Assembly: GCF_902459665.1 (NCBI RefSeq)
Contig: NZ_CABPSL010000001.1
Location: 372,001-436,000 of the forward strand
Source of the DNA: Pandoraea cepalis
Lineage (GTDB): Bacteria; Pseudomonadota; Gammaproteobacteria; Burkholderiales; Burkholderiaceae
Direction of reading: 5' to 3'
Length of the DNA: 64,000 nucleotides
Within the stretch, counting starts at the first letter, position 1; each line of letters opens with the position of its first letter. Both the position numbers and the translations under genes were made by a program. Below, piece by piece: positions 9,711 through 17,580 of the stretch. The notes under the pieces are model-generated. The model saw nothing but the letters and a program-made list of their open reading frames with translations. It was not told where the DNA came from and made no database searches.

Positions 9711-10559
9711 ATGACGATTCAACACGTAGGCATCATTGGCGCAGGCACCATGGGCAACGGCATTGCACAGGCCTGTGCGGTGGCCGGGCTGCCGGTGACG
9801 ATGGTCGATATCAGCGATGCCGCCGTACAGAAAGGCGTGGCGACGATTGCCGGCAGCCTCGATCGCCTGATCAAAAAAGACAAGCTCACGGCCGCCGACA
9901 AGCAAGCCGCACTGGCGCACATCACGACCTCAACCGACTACGCCTCGCTGGCCGACGCCGACATCGTGATCGAGGCGGCCACCGAGAACTTCGATCTGAA
10001 GGTCAAGATCCTCAAACAGCTCGAGGGCGCGACGAAGGACCGTGCGATTCTCGCGTCCAACACGTCGTCGATCTCGATCACCCAGCTTGCCGCCGTGGTC
10101 GCCAAGCCGACGCAATTCATCGGCATGCACTTCTTCAACCCGGTGCCGCTGATGGCGCTCGTGGAGATCATTCGCGGCTTGCAGACGAGCGACGAGACGC
10201 ATGCGCGTGTCGATGCCCTCGCGCGCCGACTCGGCAAGTCGCCGATCACGGTGAAGAACGCGCCGGGCTTCGTCGTCAACCGGATCCTGGTGCCGATGAT
10301 CAACGAGGCCTTCTTCGTGCTGTCCGAGCATCTGGCGTCGCCCGAAGAGATCGACGAAGGCATGAAGCTCGGCTGCAATCATCCGATCGGACCGTTGGCG
10401 CTCGCCGACATGATCGGTCTCGATGTTTGTCTGTCCGTGATGAACGTCTACTACGAATCATTTGCGGACTCGAAGTACCGTCCGTGCCCGTTGCTCAAGG
10501 AAATGGTCGCCGCCGGGTATCTCGGACGCAAGACCGGGCGCGGCGTTTACACGTATTGA
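9711..10559 (+). CDS. 3-hydroxybutyryl-CoA dehydrogenase
   Basis: 282 aa, standard length for the short 3-hydroxyacyl-CoA dehydrogenases (Hbd/PaaH type). The N-terminal Rossmann fold has GIIGAGTMGNGIAQ (8-20). Catalytic H140 is in GMHFFNPVPLM, paired with E152, and the C-terminal domain has NHPIGPLALADMIGLD. It interconverts 3-hydroxyacyl-CoA and 3-oxoacyl-CoA with NAD(P)+ in fatty-acid, aromatic or PHB metabolism. The ATG at 9711 is preceded by GGAG; the upstream in-frame extension from 9618 has no support. It stands alone between two terminators. Confidence 0.93.
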   Translation: MTIQHVGIIGAGTMGNGIAQACAVAGLPVTMVDISDAAVQKGVATIAGSLDRLIKKDKLTAADKQAALAHITTSTDYASLADADIVIEAATENFDLKVKILKQLEGATKDRAILASNTSSISITQLAAVVAKPTQFIGMHFFNPVPLMALVEIIRGLQTSDETHARVDALARRLGKSPITVKNAPGFVVNRILVPMINEAFFVLSEHLASPEEIDEGMKLGCNHPIGPLALADMIGLDVCLSVMNVYYESFADSKYRPCPLLKEMVAAGYLGRKTGRGVYTY

Positions 10560-10581
10560 TGGCCGGTTGAGCGAACGGAAA

Positions 10582-10606
10582 CACCGGCGCGAACCACGCG
10601 CCGGTG
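10582..10606. terminator. Bidirectional terminator hairpin between convergent genes
   Basis: A perfect 10-bp stem (CACCGGCGCG / CGCGCCGGTG) with loop AACCA lies between the dehydrogenase and the last gene of the four-paralogue array. There is no U-tract, so it may only attenuate or act with Rho. Confidence 0.6.
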
Positions 10607-10654
10607 CCGGATGGGAATGCGCGTTATCCGGGATATTCGCGAGTCACCCGCGCC

Positions 10655-12832
10655 TCATTGCGACGACACGGGCGCGGCATCTTGCGACAACGCGGTTTTC
10701 AACGATGTCCAGCTAGAGTCCTGGCTCCCGCTGGCCGACGCCGACTGCCCCGACGAACTCCCCGAACTCTCCAGTCCGACCGAATTCCTCGGCGTCGGAC
10801 GGTGCATGCCCAGTGGGCGCGTGAGGGACACGGTGTAGGGGTTGCCCGGCATATGCCCGATATCGATGAGCGCCCGGTTGATCATGCGGCCCGCGTCGTA
10901 GCGGGACGTGGCGCCGGCAAACGAGATGGCCTTCGTGGTGCTCCATGGATCCAGCAGCAACGTGGTGTGGCGCGTCAAGTACGCGGCTTCCCGAAAAAAT
11001 TCCTGACTGATGCCGTCGCGAAATCGCGGGTTCGGTCGGTTCAGCGTCGAGCGATCCATTAATTGGATAAAGTGTTCGGACTCCGTATAAAGAACCATGA
11101 CATGGGGCGGCCGATTCTGCGGCTTGAAGGTGATCATGCGTATATCGTCTTTCGAAACGCCGTGCGCGAGCAGGTGATGGAAGAGTATTTCGGCGTTCTC
11201 CTGACAGAAGGCTTCGGCTGCGGAGTTCCACTCGTAATGCATTGACGTGATCTCGGCCGCGGCGCGTTGTTGTTTTGGCAACGGCAACGTCGGGTCGATT
11301 TCCTTGCTCATGGCGTTGCGAAGGGCGGTTCGATGATTGATGATCGAGTTGTCCCGAATCAGTTGCAGATCGGCGCGATTGGTTCGTAGCAGATGCAGTT
11401 CGCTCAGTTCGGCAAACGCGAGTTGAATGGCTTCCTGCGCGCTTTCGTCGGGAACGTGGCGAATGGCACGCGAAATATCCTCGAAGCTTGTGGCGATGCT
11501 GTCGGGCGGGTACGAGAACTGGCTCGAACCGCATCCGCCGCCGCACAGTCGCAGCGGCGCGTGGGCCCGCCATTCTCCGGTGCCCGTGTCATATGTCACC
11601 GGCACTTGTGCGCGCCTTTCGGCACCCTGAGGCGCATCGATCAGCCAGTGATCGTCACTCAGGCCGCGCCGGGCCAGGTAGTAACCGGCTTCTCCCCGCA
11701 GGTAATGCTGCCCCTTGATGAGAACGACGCGCGCAGGCTCGCCGGTGGGGACCTGATCGGCCGGCAAAGGCTGTGCGTATCCTTGCAGATGGTCGTCTTC
11801 GCCGACAATCTTCGTCAGCCCTGGGACGGCAACGTTGCCCCCTTCGTCGACGCGCGGCACAAAGGAAAAACGCCCAGCCTCTCCCGTGTCGTCGGCGCCA
11901 ACGTTGCTATCTTCGCCATGGACGTCGCTCATTTCGTCGGGCGCGACGGCGTGAACGCCATCGACGGCATGGCTGTCGCGCATCAGGTCGATGGGCATGA
12001 GGTCGACATCGCGCGGCTTCAGGGATTTGGCTGCCGGTTGAGACGCCGACGGCGAGCGCTCCGGCGACGATGAATCACCGAGAAGCTGCGGCGCAGATCC
12101 GGTGACGCGCGGGTCGCCATACTGAAGAAAACCGGCGATTTTTCCCGCGTCAGGCGCCTTGTGTTCAAGTGCGTCGTCGGCGATGTCCGCCAGATCGCCC
12201 GGCAGTCGCAACATCGGCACGCCAGGCAGAAATCCCGTCGCGAGATCCACCACTTCGGCGCCTTGGCGAACGTTTCGCCGCACCTGCGGATCGACCTCCT
12301 CGCCACTCAGGATCTCGTAGGCGTCACCCGCCGATTCGCCGAAGTAGCGAAACGGCGCGCGGGCCGCGGCGACCGCTTTCAGGAAGTCATGGAAGGTGTA
12401 ATCCGACTTGATCAACGCACGTTCCACCGGTTGGATGACCACGTCGTCGAGCACTGTCCATGCCGTCGTGTTGGCCGGCGGCAGCGCTTCGGGATCGAAC
12501 GACGAGTCGATGTCGGCGCCTGTTTCTTCGAAACCCTCGGCGGGACGGGCGCCCCTTGGCACCGCGCCTGACACGGGAGCGGCAAGATTGGCGACCAGCA
12601 GGATCGCGAGCGCAGCGGGCCATGCCGCGCAGTGCGTCGGCTGGCCAGTGCGCGGGCGGGCGGGATGCCCGACGGCGGGTAGCCCGGTCTCGGGGCGCCC
12701 GGAGCGCGCGCCGTGAAACGTGCGGGACAAACTCACGGCGGCACCCGGACCGTTCTCGCGTTGCGGGCGCGCAAGCGGCAGTCCGTAGCACGGCGCGACA
12801 TGGATGGCGCGATGATGCGAAGCAAATGGCAT
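10655..12832 (-). CDS. Tandem exported paralogue 1 (last in array); putative papain-fold Cys/His/Asp enzyme
   Basis: 725 aa from the ATG at 12832 (GGAG upstream; all four paralogues begin alike, here MPFASHHRAIH). A basic region of about 70 residues precedes a hydrophobic segment at 71-89 (WPAALAILLVANLAAPVSG) that looks like a signal peptide or membrane anchor. A first conserved helical domain (about 142-243, DYTFHDFLKAV to FLQYGDPR) is followed by a variable acidic linker. A beta-rich domain has HYLRGEAGYY and LRLCGGGCG (C430, C434). The C-terminal domain has EAFCQENAEILFH with C543, PPHVMVLY with H577, LLMD-type Asp D593 and LLLDPWS with D628. The family is not recognised; a cysteine protease or deamidase is inferred from motif geometry only. 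The C-terminal 50 residues are Ser-rich. Confidence 0.8.
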   Translation of the reverse strand: MPFASHHRAIHVAPCYGLPLARPQRENGPGAAVSLSRTFHGARSGRPETGLPAVGHPARPRTGQPTHCAAWPAALAILLVANLAAPVSGAVPRGARPAEGFEETGADIDSSFDPEALPPANTTAWTVLDDVVIQPVERALIKSDYTFHDFLKAVAAARAPFRYFGESAGDAYEILSGEEVDPQVRRNVRQGAEVVDLATGFLPGVPMLRLPGDLADIADDALEHKAPDAGKIAGFLQYGDPRVTGSAPQLLGDSSSPERSPSASQPAAKSLKPRDVDLMPIDLMRDSHAVDGVHAVAPDEMSDVHGEDSNVGADDTGEAGRFSFVPRVDEGGNVAVPGLTKIVGEDDHLQGYAQPLPADQVPTGEPARVVLIKGQHYLRGEAGYYLARRGLSDDHWLIDAPQGAERRAQVPVTYDTGTGEWRAHAPLRLCGGGCGSSQFSYPPDSIATSFEDISRAIRHVPDESAQEAIQLAFAELSELHLLRTNRADLQLIRDNSIINHRTALRNAMSKEIDPTLPLPKQQRAAAEITSMHYEWNSAAEAFCQENAEILFHHLLAHGVSKDDIRMITFKPQNRPPHVMVLYTESEHFIQLMDRSTLNRPNPRFRDGISQEFFREAAYLTRHTTLLLDPWSTTKAISFAGATSRYDAGRMINRALIDIGHMPGNPYTVSLTRPLGMHRPTPRNSVGLESSGSSSGQSASASGSQDSSWTSLKTALSQDAAPVSSQ

Positions 12833-12997
12833 GAAGATCTCCAGAGGGGCGATCGGCGAAGCAAGCCGATCACCGTGACGCGCGGCATGCGCGAGGTGTG
12901 GGCCACGAACACGGGAACGCATGCAAGGCAAGGACGCCGCAGCGCGGCGTCGCGACGAACGCCAACCTCACCCCCGTGATAGGGCGTGAGCGGCCGG
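12833..12997 (-). other. Spacer between paralogues 1 and 2
   Basis: 165 bases, no gene. It contains a perfect 8-bp hairpin (GACGCCGC, loop AGC, GCGGCGTC) near 12938-12957 without a U-tract. The other two array spacers have almost the same length (164 and 177 bases) but share little sequence. Confidence 0.5.
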
Positions 12998-15118
12998 TCA
13001 ATCCGCTGAACCGACGTCGTCGTCGCGCAAGGATGGCTGTTCTGCCGACGAACGACGTTCGCCGGCGCTCACGGCACTCGACGCCGCTGCGTCGGATCGG
13101 CCAGCCGGGCTTTGCGGATTCTCCTGTCTCGTTCGACCCGTCGGGTTCGCTCGATGCATGCCGAGCGGGCGCGTGACGGAGACGACGTAAGGGGTTCCGG
13201 CGACGTGTCCGATGTCGTTGAGCGCCCGATGGATCATGCGGCCCGCGTCGTATTGGCTGGTCGCACTGGCAAAGGAAACGGCTTTCGTTCGGCTCCACGG
13301 ATCGAGCAGTACCGTCGAGTGGCGCGTCAGGAAGACGGCTTCCTGGAACAACTCGTAACGGATGCCGTCGTGATGTTGGGGAGACGGTGGCTGTGGCGTC
13401 GAGCGATCCAGCAGCGCGATGAAGCTCTCGGAATCGGTGTAGAGCACGGCCACATGCGAAGGCTTGTTGTGCGGTTTGATGGTGATCATGCGAATCTGAT
13501 CTCGCGAAATGCCATGCTCGAGCAGGCTGTGAAAAAGAATCTCTGCGTTCTCCTGACAAAACGCTTCACCGGCCTCGCGCCATCCGTAATGCGCCGCCGT
13601 GATCGTGGACGCGATCTGTTGTTGCTTGATCAGCGGTGCGTTCGGATCAATCCGCTTTCTCATGGCGCCGCTCAGCGCGATTCGGTGATCGACGATCGAG
13701 TTGTCGCGACCGGACTGCAGATCGGCGCGATTCGTTCTGCGCAAGTGCAGGGCGCTCAAGTCGGAGAAGGCATTCTGAATCGCCCGCTGCGCGCGCGCGT
13801 CGGGAACGTGGCGTATCGTCGTGAGGATGTCTTCAACGCTGTTGGCGATGCTGTCGGGGGGGGCGTCGGGCCGACTCGGCCCACATCCGCCACCGCATAG
13901 CCGCAGTGGCGCGTGCGCATGCCAGGTGCCGGTGCCCGGCTCATATGTCACCGGCACTTGCGCCCGCTGCTCGCTGCCTGGCGGCGCATCGATCAGCCAA
14001 TGGTCGGCGCTGATGCCGCGATTGGCCCGGTAATAGCCCGCCTCGCCCCTCAGGTAGTGATGACCGTCCACAACGACGAGGAGCGACGTCTCGCCGTTTG
14101 GGCGTTGATCGAGCGGCAGAGATTGTGCATAGCCATTCAGACGGGCGTGTTCATCGACGATCCGAGGTCGCCGCGCCGGTGCAGGCGCAATCGCCCGGTG
14201 CCCGGCGGGCGGCAGAGGCGCACGCGCAACGCTTTCCGGATCGATCGCGTCAACTGGCTCGACCGGCTCAACTGCATCCGCCGCCTTCCCGGCATCCACA
14301 GCATCCACCGCATCGCCCACGTCGACGTCTTTGCCCTTCTCCCGCGCGAGTGAGTCACCGTGCGTGCGCGGCACCGATCCCATCATGCGCGGGTCGGCAT
14401 ATTGCAAAAAGCCTGCGAGCTTGCCGGGATCGGGCGGCTTGCCTTCGAGTGCATCGTCGGCAATGTCAGCCAGATCGCCAGGTAGCCGCAACAAGCGCAC
14501 ACCGGGCAGCACGGCGGTCGCGACGTCCAGGACATCGGCGCCTTGTTGAACACCGCGACGAACTTGAGGATCGATCCGCCGGCCGCTCAGGATTTCGTAA
14601 GTGTCACCGACCGATTCCCACAGATAGTGGAAAGGGGCGCGCGCGCTGGCCACGGCGCTCAGGACGTCGTGGAGGCTGTAGTCGGATTTGACGGTTGACG
14701 AGTGCCTGACTGCTCGAATGATCACGTCTTCGGACGCTGACGTGGCGCCGGTGTGGGCAGGCGGCAGCGCATCGGCATCCAACGCTCCGGCGCGTTGGGT
14801 GTCGGCGCTCTCGCCGTCGCGCGCATGACGCGAGCGCCAGGGCACCCGCGCGGCAGCCGGGACTGCGAGGTTGGCGACAAGCATGATGGCGAGCGCGGCG
14901 GGCCAGACGTTTGCCTCCGACGACCGGCTAGTTTTGGCTCGCTCACGTGGCAAGGGCGCAGACAGGCCCGTTTCGTCGTGACAAGTGGCGTGTGCACCGC
15001 GAAAGGCGCGACGCCAGCCTGCCGCGGTACTCAGCTTGTTGCCGTGATGGCGCGGCATATGAGGCAATCCGTAAGCCGGCGCGACTCGCATGTCGCGGTA
15101 GTGCGATGCCAATGGCAT
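12998..15118 (-). CDS. Tandem exported paralogue 2; putative papain-fold Cys/His/Asp enzyme
   Basis: 706 aa from the ATG at 15118 with GGAGG 8 bases upstream. It is the closest relative of paralogue 1 (both continue RPLGMHR after the catalytic region). A 71-residue basic n-region precedes hydrophobic 72-90 (WPAALAIMLVANLAVPAAA), with an AAA/R cleavage-like end. The helical domain is at about 145-245. The linker (about 262-296) is a degenerate Val-Asp-Ala/Val-Glu-Pro repeat. The beta domain has HYLRGEAGYY and CGGGC (C408, C412). The candidate catalytic residues are C521 (EAFCQENAE), H555 (SHVAVLY) and D571 (LLDRST), with D606 in LLDPWS. Function is unknown; enzymatic activity is inferred. Confidence 0.8.
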   Translation of the reverse strand: MPLASHYRDMRVAPAYGLPHMPRHHGNKLSTAAGWRRAFRGAHATCHDETGLSAPLPRERAKTSRSSEANVWPAALAIMLVANLAVPAAARVPWRSRHARDGESADTQRAGALDADALPPAHTGATSASEDVIIRAVRHSSTVKSDYSLHDVLSAVASARAPFHYLWESVGDTYEILSGRRIDPQVRRGVQQGADVLDVATAVLPGVRLLRLPGDLADIADDALEGKPPDPGKLAGFLQYADPRMMGSVPRTHGDSLAREKGKDVDVGDAVDAVDAGKAADAVEPVEPVDAIDPESVARAPLPPAGHRAIAPAPARRPRIVDEHARLNGYAQSLPLDQRPNGETSLLVVVDGHHYLRGEAGYYRANRGISADHWLIDAPPGSEQRAQVPVTYEPGTGTWHAHAPLRLCGGGCGPSRPDAPPDSIANSVEDILTTIRHVPDARAQRAIQNAFSDLSALHLRRTNRADLQSGRDNSIVDHRIALSGAMRKRIDPNAPLIKQQQIASTITAAHYGWREAGEAFCQENAEILFHSLLEHGISRDQIRMITIKPHNKPSHVAVLYTDSESFIALLDRSTPQPPSPQHHDGIRYELFQEAVFLTRHSTVLLDPWSRTKAVSFASATSQYDAGRMIHRALNDIGHVAGTPYVVSVTRPLGMHRANPTGRTRQENPQSPAGRSDAAASSAVSAGERRSSAEQPSLRDDDVGSAD

Positions 15119-15275
15119 GAACGCCTCCGAGAGGATGGGACATCGTTATCCGAATGCGCAAAGGCGAGGCCCGCGAATTGGGATCGCTGGCGCGCGCCTG
15201 CGAGGAGTGGGTGCCTTCACAGTCGCGGTCGGGGAAGACCGTTGCCGTGCACGAACGCATCGCGGCGCGACCCAG

Positions 15276-15292
15276 GCCGGTTTCAAACCGGC
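15276..15292. repeat. Inverted repeat overlapping the stop codon of paralogue 3
   Basis: GCCGGTTT-C-AAACCGGC is a near-perfect 17-base dyad; the middle contains the minus-strand stop codon (15283-15285). It could form a small hairpin at the end of the paralogue 3 reading frame. There is no U-tract. Confidence 0.35.
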
Positions 15293-17403
15293 GTGCCGGC
15301 CTCGCCGCCAGCGGCTTGAATCGGTGGGTTCCGGCGAACCGAGCCGGATCGTAGCAACACACTCTCCGCATGCTCGGCGCGTCGTGGATTCCCCATGCTG
15401 GCGGCACTGCCTTGGGCGGCTGCAGCACGCTCGCGCGGCGTCGGGTAGGGGCGCGTCAGCGACACCGTGTAGGGGTTGCCGGCACGGTGGCCGGCATCCG
15501 CGAGCGAAATGTCCAGCATGCCCATCAACTCCTCGACGTCGTTGGCGCGCCGGAACGACGATGCCTTGATTCGGCTCCACGGGTCGAGCAGCAGGGTGGT
15601 GTCGCGCGTGAGGAACACGGCGGCCGTAAATCGATCGCTGCCCACGCCATCGACATGGCCTTTCACCGGCGGCTGCGGCGTGGACAGGTCGAGCAGATCG
15701 ATGAATTGATCCGATTCCGAATAGAGCACCATGACATGCTGCGGGCGACCTTGCGGCTGCACGGTGATCATGCGGATATGGTGACTGGGAACCCCTCGGG
15801 TCAGGAGATAGTGAAAGAGAATCTCCGCGTTCTCCTGGCAGAAGGCTTCCGAGCTGAGGTTCGGGATGGGATATTCCGAGTAGTTGTCGTAGTGAATCGC
15901 CGTGATCAGGGCGGCCTCCCGTTGTTGCTCGAACAAGGTGGAGTGCGGGTCGATTCGCATCAACTGCGGGACCAGAATGCGGCGATGCTCAATGATCGAG
16001 TTGTCGCGCAACGCCCGCAGGTCCTCACGGTTCGTTCGCATCAGGTGCAAGCCTGCCAGGTCGCTGTACGCCTGCTGTATTGCACTCCGCACGTCGTGAT
16101 CCGCAATATGGCGGATCGCGTCGGCGACGTCGTTCTTGCTCATGGCGACGCTGTCGGGCGTGGACTCCCGGCTCGGTCCGCATCCACCGCCGCACAGGCG
16201 CAACGGGGCACTTGCACGCCACTCGCCTGTCGACGCGTCGTAGGTCACCGGCACTTGCGCGCGTGTACCGCGCGGCGCGTGGATCAGCCAGTCGTGCGCG
16301 TGTTGCCCGGGCGTTACGTGGTAATAGCCGGATTCCCCGACGAGAAAGTGGCGACCGTTGATCGTCATCAGTTGACGAAGCGGGCCGTCCGGGATCTGCT
16401 CAATCGGCAGAGATTGTTCGTATCCCTGAAGGTATTCGTGCTCGCCGTCGATGCGCGATCCGTGTTCGATGCCGATACTTTCTGCGTTGGTGATCGGGAC
16501 GTCTACGATCTCCAAGCTGTGTTCAGGCAGTGCGTAGGGCAGCGGTTCGAGTCCGTCGCCCTCGGCCGCGGGGGCGACCGGCGCGGCCGCGTCGATGCCG
16601 TGTGCCGACGCCGGCTCATGCATCGGGGCACGCCTGAACAGTACCGGTTGCGCCGGCGCCGATGCGTGCTGTATCGGCACGTGGGGCCCCATTGCGCGCG
16701 GATCGCCGTATTGCAGGACGTCGGTGAGCTTCGGCGACGGCGGTGGCTTGCCCTCGAGCACATCCGCGGCCAGATCGGCAAATTGGCCGGGCAGTCGACT
16801 CAGTTGGACTTCCGGGATCAGCCCCGTGGCCGCGTCCACGGCGCTGCCGACGCGCTGCGCGGTCTCGAGCGTCGGACGATCCACTTCGTTGCCGGTCACA
16901 GCGGTGTACGCGTCGCCTATCGTCTTGCCGAGATGCCGGAACGGTGCACTCGCCGTGGCTACGGCCCGGAGAAATTCGCGCAACGTGTAGTGTGATTTGA
17001 TCAGCGGCGCGGAGAGCGGATATCTCTCGACATCACTCGGGACGGCCGCGTGCCCGTCGGAAGGTATCGCCGTGGCGTTGACCAGTGCGTCGTTGTCTCC
17101 CGGAGACCTGTCCGTGCGGCGCGGAAGCATTGGCGTGGCGTGCGCGGGTGGAACCATGAGATTAGCGACCAGCATCACAGCGAAGGCCGCCGACCAGGGG
17201 CTGGCGGCCGACGTCGTGGGCGGGCCGACGCGGTGCCGGACCGAGGCGTCGCCACCCATGCGCTGGCGGGCGTTGCGTGTGCCGTGGAACGCGTGAGGGA
17301 AGGCCTGCGCAGTGAGCGCCTCGGTCTGGCGAGCGGGCGCGGTGTCGCGGGCTCGGTAGCAGGGCGGGGGATGGATCGCGCGATGGTGCGAAGGGAATCG
17401 CAT
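15283..17403 (-). CDS. Tandem exported paralogue 3; putative papain-fold Cys/His/Asp enzyme
   Basis: 706 aa from the ATG at 17403 (AGGAGG about 8 bases upstream). The frame stays open further up to 17574, but similarity to the other copies begins at MRFPSHHRAIH. Hydrophobic segment 70-89 (WSAAFAVMLVANLMVPPAHA) ends in an AHA-type signal-peptidase site. It has the same order as its neighbours: helical domain (about 140-240), variable linker, beta domain with HFLVGESGYY and CGGGC (C404, C408), then C522 (EAFCQENAE), H556 (QHVMVLY), D572 (LLDLST) and D607 (LLLDPWS). A short insertion (NYSEYPIPNLSS) precedes the candidate catalytic Cys. No database family is claimed. Confidence 0.8.
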   Translation of the reverse strand: MRFPSHHRAIHPPPCYRARDTAPARQTEALTAQAFPHAFHGTRNARQRMGGDASVRHRVGPPTTSAASPWSAAFAVMLVANLMVPPAHATPMLPRRTDRSPGDNDALVNATAIPSDGHAAVPSDVERYPLSAPLIKSHYTLREFLRAVATASAPFRHLGKTIGDAYTAVTGNEVDRPTLETAQRVGSAVDAATGLIPEVQLSRLPGQFADLAADVLEGKPPPSPKLTDVLQYGDPRAMGPHVPIQHASAPAQPVLFRRAPMHEPASAHGIDAAAPVAPAAEGDGLEPLPYALPEHSLEIVDVPITNAESIGIEHGSRIDGEHEYLQGYEQSLPIEQIPDGPLRQLMTINGRHFLVGESGYYHVTPGQHAHDWLIHAPRGTRAQVPVTYDASTGEWRASAPLRLCGGGCGPSRESTPDSVAMSKNDVADAIRHIADHDVRSAIQQAYSDLAGLHLMRTNREDLRALRDNSIIEHRRILVPQLMRIDPHSTLFEQQREAALITAIHYDNYSEYPIPNLSSEAFCQENAEILFHYLLTRGVPSHHIRMITVQPQGRPQHVMVLYSESDQFIDLLDLSTPQPPVKGHVDGVGSDRFTAAVFLTRDTTLLLDPWSRIKASSFRRANDVEELMGMLDISLADAGHRAGNPYTVSLTRPYPTPRERAAAAQGSAASMGNPRRAEHAESVLLRSGSVRRNPPIQAAGGEAGTPV

Positions 17404-17580
17404 GGATTTGCCTCCTGACGATGGGGTAAAGGTGTGCGGCAGCGCCGACACGAAGCCGATCCGGCAACCGTTGGGGGAAGACTGCCATCGCACGACACCG
17501 CGTGTTTGCGCTTTGGCCGAGCGCGCTGTTGATTCCGTCGCATTGGCATACAGCGCAAACGGAAGTGACGCCATGTCACG

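Noticed and set aside
15370-16995. 541-codon open frame on the plus strand opposite paralogue 3
   Set aside because: It is antisense to a conserved paralogue, Arg/His-rich, with no family features. It is a shadow caused by high GC.
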